A DNA stretch of 64,000 nucleotides, taken from positions 434,001 to 498,000 of the forward strand of contig CANMAI010000001.1 in assembly GCA_947495795.1 (NCBI GenBank), in the 5' to 3' direction. The notes under the pieces were generated by a model. It searched no databases. It saw only the letters and a program-made list of their open reading frames with translations, and had not been told where the DNA came from. Made by a program: the position numbers and the translations under genes. The stretch is from an uncultured Paracoccaceae bacterium (lineage in GTDB: Bacteria; Pseudomonadota; Alphaproteobacteria; Rhodobacterales; Rhodobacteraceae). Below are positions 17,339 through 28,344 of the stretch, one piece after another (positions within the stretch are counted from its first letter, which is position 1; each line of letters opens with the position of its first letter).

Positions 17339-18867
17339 GAGGCCCGCACAATATCTGGCGGCTGATCCGAACGGGTGCCACGTTTGAGCGCTCAGGCGCG
17401 ATGCGGCTGGCGCTCGAAGCATTGAATGCACCACCGTCCCTGCGCATTGCAGCCCGCATTCTGGGCTGGCCCTTCGCCTTTCTCGGCTATCAGGGCGATC
17501 CGAAGTTACCTCCCATCTCTCGCGCGCTGACGGCTCTCGGCCCAGCCTACATCAAATTTGGGCAGATCATGTCCACCCGACCGGATGTGGTGGGAGATGA
17601 TCTGGCAGATGAGCTGAAGATGCTTCAGGATGCCCTCCCTCCCTTCGATATGCAGACCGCAAGAAAGAGCATTGAACGCGAACTCGGGCAGCCTGTGGAT
17701 GAGCTCTTCTCGCGCTTCGATCCACCGATCGCCGCCGCCTCACTCGCGCAGGTTCATCAGGCAGTGGAGCGGGAAACGGGCCGCAAGGTCGCCATCAAGG
17801 TTTTGCGCCCCGGCATCGAGCGGGCCTTCCTCCGCGATGTCGATGCCTTCTATTTCGCTGCACGCATGGTGGAGCTTCTCTCTCCCTCTGCCCGTCGCCT
17901 TCGCCCGATGGATGTGATCGAGCATTTTGAAAGTGTGGTTGTTGGTGAGTTGGATCTTCGTATGGAGGCCGCAGCCGCCGCGGAATTTCGCGCCAACACG
18001 CTGGAAGACAAGGGCTTTCAGGTGCCAGAAGTGGTCTGGCACCTCTCTGCGCGCAGAGTGATGACGCTGGAATGGGCCGAGGGCTCCCGCTTTGGTGAGC
18101 CGGAAACTCTGGCAGCAGAGGGTGCTGACCTTGTCGAGCTCTCCGCGCGTGTCCTTCAGATATTCCTCAAGATCGCCCTCAGAGACGGTTTTTTTCATGG
18201 TGATATGCATCAGGGCAATCTCAAGCTCGCCCCGAATGGGGATATCATCGCCCTCGATTTCGGCATTATGGGCCGGATCGATGTGTATACACGCAGGGTT
18301 TATGCCGAGATTCTGATCGGCTTTCTCCGCCGTGATTACCGCCGCGTCGCAGAGGTTCACTTCGAGGCGGGCTACGTACCTGCGGATCGGGATATTGATG
18401 CCTTCGCTCAGGCTCTTCGGGCCGTTGGCGAGCCGATTTTCGGGCAGGATGCACGGCGCATTTCCATGGCCAAGCTTCTGGCCCATCTTTTCGAAGTGAC
18501 GGAGCGGTTCGGCATGGAGACCCGGACGGAGCTGATCCTTCTTCAGCGCACCATGGTGGTTGTGGAAGGTGTCGCCCGTTCCCTCAACCCGGCAATGAAC
18601 ATGTGGGAGACCGCCAAACCCGCGGTTGAGGACTACATTCGAGATAATCTTGGCCCTCGCGCTGTCCTTCAGGATATTGCACAAACCGTCCGGGTCTTCT
18701 CGCGGTTTGGCCCGCTTCTACCCGGCATGGCAGAAGATTTTCTGATCCGCACCAACAAGCCTGCCAACCGCAAATCCCACCGCTCGGAAATGCTGCCATG
18801 GTACGGATGGCTGTTGACAGGCGCGGCATTTGCCAGCGCAATAGGGCTTCTTCTCAGCGTATTGTGA
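17335..18867 (+). CDS. ubiB: Ubiquinone biosynthesis kinase-like protein UbiB
   Basis: The 510-residue ABC1/ADCK-type atypical kinase supports ubiquinone synthesis, probably by ATP-driven handling of lipophilic intermediates. It has the KxGQ motif ([13 protein letters not shown]), an invariant Lys in [12 protein letters not shown], and the kinase loop [13 protein letters not shown] with the metal-binding DFG-like LDFGIMG. One or two C-terminal membrane helices follow ([20 protein letters not shown]). The start is a TTG that overlaps the ubiE stop (TTGA); another TTG 9 bp upstream is also possible. There is no ATG near enough. Confidence 0.95.
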   Translation: MRGPHNIWRLIRTGATFERSGAMRLALEALNAPPSLRIAARILGWPFAFLGYQGDPKLPPISRALTALGPAYIKFGQIMSTRPDVVGDDLADELKMLQDALPPFDMQTARKSIERELGQPVDELFSRFDPPIAAASLAQVHQAVERETGRKVAIKVLRPGIERAFLRDVDAFYFAARMVELLSPSARRLRPMDVIEHFESVVVGELDLRMEAAAAAEFRANTLEDKGFQVPEVVWHLSARRVMTLEWAEGSRFGEPETLAAEGADLVELSARVLQIFLKIALRDGFFHGDMHQGNLKLAPNGDIIALDFGIMGRIDVYTRRVYAEILIGFLRRDYRRVAEVHFEAGYVPADRDIDAFAQALRAVGEPIFGQDARRISMAKLLAHLFEVTERFGMETRTELILLQRTMVVVEGVARSLNPAMNMWETAKPAVEDYIRDNLGPRAVLQDIAQTVRVFSRFGPLLPGMAEDFLIRTNKPANRKSHRSEMLPWYGWLLTGAAFASAIGLLLSVL

Positions 18868-18874
18868 GGCCGCA

Positions 18875-19519
18875 ATGGTCAAGGTTAAAATCTGCTGCAT
18901 ACAATCTTTGGAAGAAGCGAAGTCAGCTCTCTCTGCGGGGGCCGATGCACTTGGCCTCGTCAGCGAGATGCCGTCCGGCCCTGGCCCGATACCAGAAGCG
19001 CGCATCGCTGAAATCGCAGGTTCTCTTACTGCGACGACCGTCCTGCTCACCGCCGAAACACAGGCGGATGAGGTTATCGAACTTGCCACAAAATGCCCGA
19101 CCACGGCCATTCAACTCGTTGATCGCATCGCACCCCGCGATATTGCTCTCATCCGCGCGGCGCTGCCGGATCGTCAACTGATACAGGCGATTCATGTGAA
19201 CGGGCCCAGCGCAGTGGATAATGCCCGCGATGTCTGGGATCATGTCGATCAGCTTCTTCTGGATAGCGGCTCACCCAACAAGGCGGTGAAAGAACTGGGC
19301 GGCACGGGCCGCACCCATGATTGGCGGATCAGCGCAGAGATCGTGCGTGAAAGCCCGCTTCCTGTCTGGCTCGCGGGTGGGCTCTCCCCCGACAACGTGG
19401 CCGAAGCCATCCGCGCGGTGCGGCCTTATGGCGTGGATGTCTGTTCCGGCTTACGCAGGGACTCGAAGCTGGATACCGATCTGATGGGCCGGTTCTTTGC
19501 TGCAGCCGCACGTGCCTGA
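18875..19519 (+). CDS. TrpF-like phosphoribosylanthranilate isomerase family protein
   Basis: The 214-residue product has the TIM-barrel PRAI pattern. VKICCI stands in the place of the usual VKICGI, so the catalytic Cys is kept but the following Gly is Cys. The catalytic Asp is in LLLDSG, and the phosphate-binding loops VWLAGGLSPDNV and GVDVCSGLRR are present. It sits in ubiE-ubiB-x-rnhB-ccrM, not in a trp operon, so it may be a paralogue with another ketose-isomerising role. Classic TrpF Amadori chemistry remains possible. Confidence 0.75.
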   Translation: MVKVKICCIQSLEEAKSALSAGADALGLVSEMPSGPGPIPEARIAEIAGSLTATTVLLTAETQADEVIELATKCPTTAIQLVDRIAPRDIALIRAALPDRQLIQAIHVNGPSAVDNARDVWDHVDQLLLDSGSPNKAVKELGGTGRTHDWRISAEIVRESPLPVWLAGGLSPDNVAEAIRAVRPYGVDVCSGLRRDSKLDTDLMGRFFAAAARA

Positions 19520-20114
19520 TCTCTCTTTTGAATCTGAAAATAGCGGCCTCGTGTGCGGAATTGATGAGGTGGGGCGCGGGCCATGGGCCGGGCCGGTAAC
19601 AGCGTGCGCCGTAATTCTCGATCCGGCGACTTTGCCAGCCGGGCTGGACGACAGCAAGAAACTCAGCGCCGCGCGGCGCGAAGCGTTGTGCAAGGAAATT
19701 CACAAAGTTGCGCAAGTAGGCGTCGGCGAGGCAAGCGTTGAGGAGGTGGACGCCCTCAATATCCTCCAGGCAACCTACCTCGCTATGCGCCGCGCGGTCT
19801 CGGCCTTGCCGATACAACCCGACTTCGCGCTGATAGACGGCAACCGCATCCCTCCCGGCTTACCCTGCAAGGCACAGGCGATCGTGAAGGGCGACAGTAT
19901 TTCCGCATCCATCGCCGCAGCCTCGATCGTGGCAAAAGTAACACGAGATCAGCAGATGGTGGCACTGGCGCAACAGTACCCGGGCTACGGCTGGGAAACG
20001 AATGTGGGATATGGGGTGAAAAGCCACAGAGAGGCGCTGCAAAACCTTGGTGTCACCCCACACCATAGACGTTCGTTCAAACCGATCCACAAGATATTGT
20101 GTGAAGAGAATTAA
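19512..20114 (+). CDS. rnhB: Ribonuclease HII
   Basis: The product hydrolyses RNA in RNA-DNA hybrids and removes single ribonucleotides. CGIDEVGRGPWAGPV holds the catalytic Asp-Glu pair (DEVGRG). LDDSKKLS, LIDGN and the later SISASIAAASIVAKVTRD segment complete the active site, and VGYGVKSHREAL is the C-terminal family mark. The likely start is GTG 19512 (MPDLSFES, 200 residues), overlapping the upstream stop by 8 bp; TTG at 19497 is an alternative. Confidence 0.96.
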   Translation: MPDLSFESENSGLVCGIDEVGRGPWAGPVTACAVILDPATLPAGLDDSKKLSAARREALCKEIHKVAQVGVGEASVEEVDALNILQATYLAMRRAVSALPIQPDFALIDGNRIPPGLPCKAQAIVKGDSISASIAAASIVAKVTRDQQMVALAQQYPGYGWETNVGYGVKSHREALQNLGVTPHHRRSFKPIHKILCEEN

Positions 20115-20124
20115 CTAACATATT

Positions 20125-21305
<1,181 letters not shown>

Positions 21306-21398
21306 GCCAACCCACACAGAAATTCCGGCCCAACCGGCAGGCTTCGCGCCCGCCCGGCCGACCCGAGGTTTACCGCCGGTGCGCAAGCACCCAACTCG

Positions 21399-21428
21399 CC
21401 CCGCTCACCCCCTGAGCGGGGCCTTTTT
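21399..21428 (+). terminator. Rho-independent terminator after ccrM
   Basis: CCCCGCTCA-CCCCC-TGAGCGGGG followed by CCTTTTT: a 9-bp GC-rich stem with a T-run. A second stem, GCCCCCTTT (21439-21447) with AAAGGGGGC (21455-21463), follows without a T-run. Confidence 0.9.
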
Positions 21429-21528
21429 CCTTTTACAGGCCCCCTTTGGGCGAAAAAGGGGGCGTGCGTGTCACAAAACTGGTGATATAAGCGCATAAAC
21501 AGTTCCAGATCACCTGCGGAAGGCCCCA

Positions 21529-22350
21529 TTGCCAAACTCCAAACCGTTCCGCACGCTCTTTCTTTCAGATATCCACCTCGGCACACGCGGTTGCCAGGCG
21601 GCAATGCTGCTGGATTTCCTCGACTCGCATAACGCGGATCAGATTTTCCTGATCGGAGACATTTTCGATGGCTGGCGCCTGCGCCGCGGCTGGCACTGGC
21701 CACAAGCGCATAACGATGTGGTCGAGGCGTTGCTGACCAAGGCCCACCAAGGCACCCCGATCATCTATATTCCGGGCAACCATGATGAGGTGATGCGCAG
21801 CTATTTCGGTACTCATTTCGGCGGCATCGAAGTGAAACCGCAGGATGTGCATACGACAGCAGACGGCAAACGGATGCTGATCATTCACGGCGATCAGTAC
21901 GACGTGGTGGTGATGAACGCCAAGTGGCTCGCCCATATCGGCGACAGGGCCTACAATTTCGTTCTCTGGGTCAACACATGGCTCAATTGGGCCAAGCGGC
22001 TCTGGGGCGGTCAATACTGGAGCCTTTCCAACTGGACAAAACGTCAGGTGAAACACGCGGTAAATTTCATTGGCGAATACGAGAAAGTGCTCTCGGATGA
22101 GGCCCAGCGCGGCGGGTACGATGGCATAATATGCGGCCATATCCACCACGCCCGCATCGCCGAAATGGGCGATATGCTCTATGTAAACACGGGCGATTGG
22201 GTGGAAAGCTGCACAGCCGTTGTAGAAGAGCGGGACGGCACACTCCGCCTGATCGACTGGGTGGCCATCACAAAAGCGCGCAACAAGGAAAAACCGGCAA
22301 AACAACGAAAGCACGAGAACGTGCTGCATTTCCATCAGGAGGCTCTATGA
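21529..22350 (+). CDS. PlcP-like metallophosphoesterase (LpxH-related), lipid remodelling
   Basis: The 273-residue calcineurin-fold enzyme has LSDIHLGT, LIGDIFDGW, IPGNHDEVM, IIHGDQYD and CGHIHHARI, a full set of two-metal ligands. By sequence it is in the UDP-2,3-diacylglucosamine hydrolase group. Its overlap with btaA (ATGA) points to the PlcP branch, shown in Sinorhizobium and marine bacteria to release diacylglycerol from phospholipids under phosphate limitation. The start is TTG with GGAAGG about 6 nt upstream; the next Met would remove the first metal motif. GTGTCAC-AAAA-CTGGTGA at 21468-21485 is only a weak match to a PHO box. An LpxH role in lipid A synthesis is the alternative. Confidence 0.8.
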   Translation: MPNSKPFRTLFLSDIHLGTRGCQAAMLLDFLDSHNADQIFLIGDIFDGWRLRRGWHWPQAHNDVVEALLTKAHQGTPIIYIPGNHDEVMRSYFGTHFGGIEVKPQDVHTTADGKRMLIIHGDQYDVVVMNAKWLAHIGDRAYNFVLWVNTWLNWAKRLWGGQYWSLSNWTKRQVKHAVNFIGEYEKVLSDEAQRGGYDGIICGHIHHARIAEMGDMLYVNTGDWVESCTAVVEERDGTLRLIDWVAITKARNKEKPAKQRKHENVLHFHQEAL

Positions 22351-23573
22351 GCGTTGCAAAGGCCACGAAGAAACAGCTTGGAAGTGCGGTGCATCAAAGC
22401 AACGCGCTTAGCCAGACGGGCCTTCTGGAACGACTCTTTTCCAATCTTTTCAAGGGCCTTGTCTACGCGCAAATCTGGGAAGATCCGGTTTGCGATATGA
22501 GAGCGCTTCAAATCGGGCCGGAAAGCAACCTCGTATCCATCTCCTCGGGCGGCTGCAACATGATGAGCTATTTGACAGCCAGCCCCGCATCCATCATGGT
22601 CGTTGATCTTTCGCCCGCGCATATCGCACTGGCCAGGCTGAAGCTTGCAGCAGCTAAGGTGCTGACGCAGGAACAGTTCTACGATTTCTTCGGCCATGCC
22701 AACAAACGGACAAACCCGGCTCTTTTTGAAAGCCACATCGCACCGGTCCTCGACAGCGAAACGCTGACATACTGGCGCGGTCGTCATCGGCTCGTCGGCA
22801 AACGGATCGATATGTTTGCCAAGGGGTTTTATCGCTACGGTGTTCTCGGGCGGTTCCTTGCACTCTCTCACCTGCTGGCCCGTATGGGAGGTGTAAGGTT
22901 CCAGCCGCTTCTCAACGCCCAAAGTCTTGAGGAACAGCGTACCTTCTATGAGAAGACGATCGCGCCGCAATTCGAGCGGAGGCTCGTCAGGTTTCTCGCC
23001 CGTCGCCGTGCCTCCCTCTTCGGTCTCGGCATCCCACCGGCGCAATACGACAAGCTGTCTGCTGATGGCGGAGGTGATGTGTTACCTGTGCTGAAAGGCC
23101 GGGTGGAAAAGCTGATCTGCGATTTCCCTGTGGACCAGAACTACTTCACATGGGCCGCCTTCAATCGCGGCTACAAGGAGGATGGCACCGGACCGGTGCC
23201 GCCTTATCTCAAGGCCGCAAAATTCGATTCAGTGAAGGCCAATGCGCCAAGGGTCGAGGCGCTCAACCGATCGCTTACCGATGCGCTTGCCGAATGCGCT
23301 GCTGCCAGCAAGCACGGCTATGTGTTCCTCGATGCACAGGATTGGATGACGGATGCACAACTGAACGCTCTTTGGGCTGAGGTTACGCGCACAGCAGCAG
23401 ATGGTGCCCGCGTCGTTTTCCGCACAGGCGGCGAGGCCGATATCCTGCCCGGCCGCGTACGTGCTGATATTCTGGAGCGTTGGGAGTACCAGCCCGAGCT
23501 TTCCACAGAGCTAAGCCGTGAAGATCGCTCGGCCATCTACGGAGGCACGCACGTCTATGTCTTCAATGGCTGA
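22347..23573 (+). CDS. btaA: SAM:diacylglycerol 3-amino-3-carboxypropyltransferase
   Basis: The 408-residue DUF3419-family enzyme transfers the aminocarboxypropyl group of SAM to diacylglycerol, the first step to the betaine lipid DGTS. It shows LVYAQIWEDPVCDMRAL, the nucleotide-binding VSISSGGCNMMSYL, VVDLSPAHIALARLKLAA and the C-terminal VVFRTGGEAD segment. It is translationally coupled to the PlcP-like gene that would supply diacylglycerol, and overlaps btaB by 17 bp. The set replaces phospholipids with phosphorus-free lipids. Confidence 0.94.
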   Translation: MSVAKATKKQLGSAVHQSNALSQTGLLERLFSNLFKGLVYAQIWEDPVCDMRALQIGPESNLVSISSGGCNMMSYLTASPASIMVVDLSPAHIALARLKLAAAKVLTQEQFYDFFGHANKRTNPALFESHIAPVLDSETLTYWRGRHRLVGKRIDMFAKGFYRYGVLGRFLALSHLLARMGGVRFQPLLNAQSLEEQRTFYEKTIAPQFERRLVRFLARRRASLFGLGIPPAQYDKLSADGGGDVLPVLKGRVEKLICDFPVDQNYFTWAAFNRGYKEDGTGPVPPYLKAAKFDSVKANAPRVEALNRSLTDALAECAAASKHGYVFLDAQDWMTDAQLNALWAEVTRTAADGARVVFRTGGEADILPGRVRADILERWEYQPELSTELSREDRSAIYGGTHVYVFNG

Positions 23574-24207
23574 AGGGAACCACGGCGCCCTGATGGATGG
23601 CATCTATCGCCGCCAGCGCCACATCTACGACGCCACGCGCAAGTTCTATCTTCTGGGCCGGGACCGCCTGATCCGCGATCTCGCACCACCCAGCGGTGGC
23701 CATGTGCTGGAAGTAGCCTGCGGCACCGGGCGCAATTTGATCAAGGTGGCGCAGCATTATCCCGATTGCAGGCTCTCAGGCTTCGATATCTCTGCCGAGA
23801 TGCTGGAAACCGCGCGCAGCAATATCGCACGCGCGGGTCTCTCGGATCGCATCACAGTAAAGGAAGGTGACGCCACGGATTTTGATTCAGATGCGCTTTT
23901 CGGCAGCCAGCCTGATCGGATCATCCTTTCCTATTGCCTCTCCATGATCCCGGACTGGCAGGCAGCACTTCGGGCTTCTGTTGCTCAGGGCGATGGAGCG
24001 CACAGCGTGCATGTCGTGGATTTCGGACAAGGCGAGAGGTTGCCCGGGGCTTTCAATTCCGTACTGAAAAGCTGGTTGGCCAAATTTCACGTCTCGCCTC
24101 GCGCCGAACTCAGTTCAGAAATGGCGGCAGCCTCTGACAGAACGCTCGAGTTCACATCTCTCTACAGAGATTACGCACAATATGGCGTCTTGCACCCGAA
24201 AGCCTGA
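23557..24207 (+). CDS. btaB: Betaine-lipid N-methyltransferase
   Basis: The 216-residue class I methyltransferase trimethylates diacylglyceryl-homoserine to DGTS. Motif I is HVLEVACGTGRNLIKVA and the acidic end of strand 2 is LSGFDISAEML. YRRQRHIYDATRKFYLLGRDRLI at the N-terminus is typical of BtaB. The start is ATG 23557, with ATG 23566 as an alternative, both inside btaA. The stop is 2 bp from the stop of the convergent glycosyltransferase gene. Confidence 0.93.
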   Translation: MSSMAEGNHGALMDGIYRRQRHIYDATRKFYLLGRDRLIRDLAPPSGGHVLEVACGTGRNLIKVAQHYPDCRLSGFDISAEMLETARSNIARAGLSDRITVKEGDATDFDSDALFGSQPDRIILSYCLSMIPDWQAALRASVAQGDGAHSVHVVDFGQGERLPGAFNSVLKSWLAKFHVSPRAELSSEMAAASDRTLEFTSLYRDYAQYGVLHPKA

Positions 24208-24209
24208 TA

Positions 24210-26810
24210 TCAGTCGCGCCGTCTTTCCCTCAACGCCGCAGCAACAGCCTTCGCATTGGCCGCCCAACGATCCTCATCCGCTGAAGCAGTGGCAGACACG
24301 CGCGCAAGCTCTGCCCTGTCGGCCACCAGCCTCCGCAGAACAGCCTCCGTCTCTGCCACCACATCATCCGCAGAAACGATAAAGCCGTTTTCCTCGTGCC
24401 GAATAGCCTCTGGCACGGCCCCCACATTGCTCACCACCGGCACAACGCCCACGCGCTGCGCCTCCATGATGGTTAACGGCAGGCCCTCGTCGCGAGACGG
24501 CATCAGCAGGATATCCATGCGCGCGAAGGCGGCCTCTACATCTGCCAATTCGTAGGCGGCGGGATGAAGCGGCACATCCTCGGGTATCTGCGGCAACTCC
24601 GCGCCATCGAGTACAGCCTTGCCGGTGATGGAAAACTCCAGCGGCAGATCACGGCACGCCTCAACAATCCGCATGTATCTGTCCAGGCCCTTCTGCCGGT
24701 CCATCCGACCTAGAAACCCGACGCGGATGGCTGCATTCGGTGCCCGCTCTCGTCGCGCAGCAATTGCGTCAGAGATCGCGGTCCCGCTCATCGGAAATCC
24801 TGGCCCATTGGGAATGGGCAGCAGCTTCGGGCCCGGAACGCCCTGGCCTCGCATCCACGTTGCCAGCGCCTTGGAGCATGTGAGGATCAGATCGTACCCA
24901 CCCTCATAGGCAATCGCGAGGTAGGGAGTGCCATAGCTGCGACCATATGGGCCGGTTTCAATCAGGTGCTCCCATGAAACGGTTGTTATGCCCTTTCGCT
25001 TCAGCGCGCCAAGCCCATGATGAAGCGCAGCACTGCCCGCGTTGATCACGGCATCCATACCCGAAAGCGGCCCAAGAATACTGGTCATGATCTCGGGCGG
25101 TGGCTCCGGTGCCATCTTGGTGCCAAGATAACGCGGCCCGCGCCAATCCCTAAGCGTGCCGTTGCCCACCAGATGCACTGTTTCAAAGGGTTCGTACAAC
25201 CAATCCGTATGGGCTGCGTTCTGATTGCCGTAGATAAAGAGATGCGGGATCACGCCCTCCGCCCGCAGGGCACGAGCAAGGGCAATCCCGCATTTTTCAA
25301 CACCGCCGAATTTGATGATAGGCAGTACAAATCCAACATGCAGCGCCTCCGACCGGCGCTCGAACACCAGAGGAGAACCACCCAGCGCGTTTTGGCTCAG
25401 CACGGCCGGAAGATCCCGTGGGCCGACCAAAGCAGGGTCTGCACGCCAAGTGCGAAATCTGTGACGATGGTCGTTGGAAAAGCGCGTATCAAGCATACGC
25501 TCCGTGAACTGTCGCCAAAGCGAAAGCAGGTTTGAAGCAGGCTCGGGCGAAGCCCATTCCGGGAGATACGCAAAACACTCCGGTGGTCTCAGCCCCTGCA
25601 ACAGTTCACTGAAGGCCTGATCAGCATTGCGGGCGTCAAACATGTGAATGAACGCGCTTATATGCAGCATCACCAGATCAGCCGTCTGGAATCGCTCCTT
25701 GGCACGCTCTTTCAACAGCTTCGGCGAAACAACACGGTCCGAGGTGTGAAACTCCGTCGTAAACCAGTAGTTGCCCTCCTCTACCTCAGGGTTGATCCGC
25801 ATCGACGCCGCATTGTCATAGACAACGGCCTGCGCCAGGTGTGTTAGATAGGAAGGCCCCCATTTCGCATCATCCAGAACCCGCTCCGCGCTGCCACGCG
25901 CAAGAAGAACGTAAGGTGGCAGGGTATGGCGCTGGGGCTGTGCCACCGCTTTGTAGATAAATGCCGCAAGCGCCTCGAAATCCAGCGGCTCCGGCCTCAG
26001 GTCCGGCGCATATCTCAAGCTTCCCGTTCCCTCGGCCAGATCAATCACCAGAAGATACGGGCCTTCCTCAGCCACGGCGCGGGCAATACCGTCGCGCGCA
26101 TAAAGCCAGCGGTGCTTCTCAGAAATCCGCTCACGCAAGGCTGTATCGTTGGCATGCGATCCGGCAAGCATGCTTTCAGGCCGCTTTCTGTAGCGAAAAA
26201 ACGATTGATCCACCCGCTGTCCGCGAAAACCCACCTTGCTGGCAGACAGCCAAAAATCCCAATCCTCGTATCCACTTTTCATGCTTTCATCGAACCAGAT
26301 GTCGGCATCGAACACACGCATCCGCACAAGTGAACCGGCTTCGCACTGATTGGAGTTGGCCAAGCGCGCCACCGAATACGGCCCGCCATTATGCGCAGTG
26401 CTTTCAACACCAAACATATCGAAGTGAGGAAAGAACCAATCCCCTTTCGGATAGCTCTCCAAAAGTTTGCCAAAAAGAGCCATCGCATGCGGTTCGAGCC
26501 GATTATCGCTATCAAGGAAGAAAATCGCCTCCAGCGCCGGAAAGTTTTTCCGCGCATAGGCAATCCCAGCATTTCGCGCCCCGGAAAGCCCACGATTTGC
26601 CTGATGGAGAGCGTGTATTTTGCCAGGATAGAGCCCAGCCCAGCCGCCAAGTGCTGCCCGTGTCTCAGTCGAAGGGCAGCCATCATTGACCGTTATCACC
26701 ACATAATCCGGCCCGCCAACCTGCTCCAGTGCAGAGGCAACTGCCTCATTCACCAACCCGCTGTGTTGATATGTAGGCACAACAAGCGCAATCTTTGGCG
26801 CCTCGGTCAT
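24210..26810 (-). CDS. Two-domain glycosyltransferase (GT2 then GT4)
   Basis: The 866-residue protein joins two transferases. Residues 1-260 are GT-A/GT2: IALVVPTYQHSGLVNEAV, VNDGCPS, GLSGARNAGI and the metal-binding LDSDN near 100, then YEDWDFWL. A middle region at about 260-480 has no domain I can name. Residues 490-860 are GT-B/GT4: GFVLPIIKFGGVEKCGIALARAL, VGFLGRMDRQKGLDRY and the donor-binding RDEGLPLTIMEAQRVG. It has no membrane segment and probably works in the cytoplasm on a lipid- or protein-linked surface glycan. Its start overlaps the preceding gene's stop by 4 bp. Two sugars added in sequence by one polypeptide is an inference. Confidence 0.9.
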   Translation of the reverse strand: MTEAPKIALVVPTYQHSGLVNEAVASALEQVGGPDYVVITVNDGCPSTETRAALGGWAGLYPGKIHALHQANRGLSGARNAGIAYARKNFPALEAIFFLDSDNRLEPHAMALFGKLLESYPKGDWFFPHFDMFGVESTAHNGGPYSVARLANSNQCEAGSLVRMRVFDADIWFDESMKSGYEDWDFWLSASKVGFRGQRVDQSFFRYRKRPESMLAGSHANDTALRERISEKHRWLYARDGIARAVAEEGPYLLVIDLAEGTGSLRYAPDLRPEPLDFEALAAFIYKAVAQPQRHTLPPYVLLARGSAERVLDDAKWGPSYLTHLAQAVVYDNAASMRINPEVEEGNYWFTTEFHTSDRVVSPKLLKERAKERFQTADLVMLHISAFIHMFDARNADQAFSELLQGLRPPECFAYLPEWASPEPASNLLSLWRQFTERMLDTRFSNDHRHRFRTWRADPALVGPRDLPAVLSQNALGGSPLVFERRSEALHVGFVLPIIKFGGVEKCGIALARALRAEGVIPHLFIYGNQNAAHTDWLYEPFETVHLVGNGTLRDWRGPRYLGTKMAPEPPPEIMTSILGPLSGMDAVINAGSAALHHGLGALKRKGITTVSWEHLIETGPYGRSYGTPYLAIAYEGGYDLILTCSKALATWMRGQGVPGPKLLPIPNGPGFPMSGTAISDAIAARRERAPNAAIRVGFLGRMDRQKGLDRYMRIVEACRDLPLEFSITGKAVLDGAELPQIPEDVPLHPAAYELADVEAAFARMDILLMPSRDEGLPLTIMEAQRVGVVPVVSNVGAVPEAIRHEENGFIVSADDVVAETEAVLRRLVADRAELARVSATASADEDRWAANAKAVAAALRERRRD

Positions 26811-28249
26811 CCGGCTGTCGGGCCGTTGGTAAAGCTGAAATCACGAAACAACGCCCATGCCTTGGTATTCGCCTCTCGGCCCTCGGAGGAGGTAGCAAGA
26901 AGAAGATCTACCTTGCCGCCAAGCGGGTTGGAAAACCGCTGCTCGGTTGTGCCAAACTCGCCTGCCGCAAGCACCGTCCATGGGTTGAGATGGCGCATCG
27001 CCTGCCCAAGCCTGCGTACCTTGCCGGCAGGTGCAACGCCCAGCGCGAACGCAACCGGATCCGCTTTTGCATTGGCAAGATGGATCACCGCAGAAACGCG
27101 CGTCAAAGCGCTGACGGACACATTGCGCAATATACCCACAACTGGGCGCTCGGTACTTGGGTGCACCATAAAGGCATTTTCCGCATCCCAGTAGTCCGCA
27201 GAAACGTACTCCCTGTAGCCGAAGAACTTCGCCCGCCGGTGCAGGCGCGGCAGCATTCTGATCGGCCAGAGATCCAGCGCCATCACCATGCGCGTACTAC
27301 CGTCGGGCGGCGGTGCCATTCTTGGCATCTGCATCGGTGGCAAGGGTGCGCCGGGCAATCCACGAAAGCCGCGCAATGCCAAGGGAAACGGGCGCTGTTC
27401 TCCATTTACCTGAACACAGTAGTCCTCAACCGGTGAAGGATGGCTGAGCGCAAGTGTCACACTCCCCGCTCCCTGATAACTGATTGCCGCAAATGCATCT
27501 CCCGGGGCACCCTTCAACACCCGTACAAATGGAAAGCGGATCCAACCGGGTGTCACACCCTTCAGCGAAACCGCAACGGGCTCCGCGAAGTCAGGGCCAA
27601 CCCCCCGCTTCAGCGTCAAGGTCAAGCGGCCGTCATCAGAAGCCTCGGCTTTGAGATACACATCAAGCGCCGCCATGGAATGCGTGGAAAAGGGCAGCCG
27701 TTGCAAAATGCCCTGTTCACCGGCCTTTAACTCAACACTTTCATCGTGGTTTCGAAATTCCTGCGTGCGCGTGAATTTGGGCGCAAGGGAATGATAGGCA
27801 AACTCCTCCACCTGCACATACGCAGATTGCATCTCCATGTGTTGCTTGCGCAAAAGGGCCAGAGCCGCACGCTCTTGGGCGGCTTCAAGTGTGAGACCAG
27901 CTGCATGATCGGCCATCAGCCGAAAAGCCTCTCGGGAGAGGTGTGTCTCGGAGCTTTCTTCATCGCAGATCACCACGGGAAACTGCAAGGCATCCGCCAA
28001 TGCCCTTGCAGCCGAATGTCCGGCAAGCATTTCGGCGTCAGCTTCCGAGAACAAAGCCCCAACAATCGTTGCGTTGGCGGTGGCCAGTTGCGGCGGATCA
28101 CCCGGCCGCGCTACGTTTTCAGCGGAAGCAATCCACTTACTCAGGGGCAAAACGTTCACACCGGCTAGCTCCGGCGAGTATTTCAGGCCCTCACCCAGCA
28201 GCAAAGTGAACAGAGTGCCTGCCTCAGGTGGCCGCGCACCAACGATCAT
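26807..28249 (-). CDS. Uncharacterised protein of the glycan cluster (possibly DUF6212)
   Basis: The likely start is ATG 28249 (MIVGARPPEAGTLF, 480 residues); a TTG ten codons earlier is weaker. Residues 1-150 are alpha/beta with VVICDEES and a long helix rich in Ala/Glu. The rest is mostly beta, with repeating segments such as ALDVYLKAEASDDGRLTLTLK and VTPGWIRFPFVRVL that suggest a carbohydrate-binding-like sandwich. It ends KAWALFRDFSFTNGP. No transferase motif or signal peptide is visible. I tentatively recall the DUF6212 name for such proteins but cannot confirm it. Its 4-bp overlap with the GT2-GT4 gene implies they act together. Confidence 0.7.
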   Translation of the reverse strand: MIVGARPPEAGTLFTLLLGEGLKYSPELAGVNVLPLSKWIASAENVARPGDPPQLATANATIVGALFSEADAEMLAGHSAARALADALQFPVVICDEESSETHLSREAFRLMADHAAGLTLEAAQERAALALLRKQHMEMQSAYVQVEEFAYHSLAPKFTRTQEFRNHDESVELKAGEQGILQRLPFSTHSMAALDVYLKAEASDDGRLTLTLKRGVGPDFAEPVAVSLKGVTPGWIRFPFVRVLKGAPGDAFAAISYQGAGSVTLALSHPSPVEDYCVQVNGEQRPFPLALRGFRGLPGAPLPPMQMPRMAPPPDGSTRMVMALDLWPIRMLPRLHRRAKFFGYREYVSADYWDAENAFMVHPSTERPVVGILRNVSVSALTRVSAVIHLANAKADPVAFALGVAPAGKVRRLGQAMRHLNPWTVLAAGEFGTTEQRFSNPLGGKVDLLLATSSEGREANTKAWALFRDFSFTNGPTAG

Positions 28250-28344
28250 GTCTTCGCCCCATACATCATAATACTGCAACCCAAGTAGCGGAAGTATGCC
28301 AAAATGGAAACTGCCGCAAATGGCAAAGCATCCCAGCTGTTACA

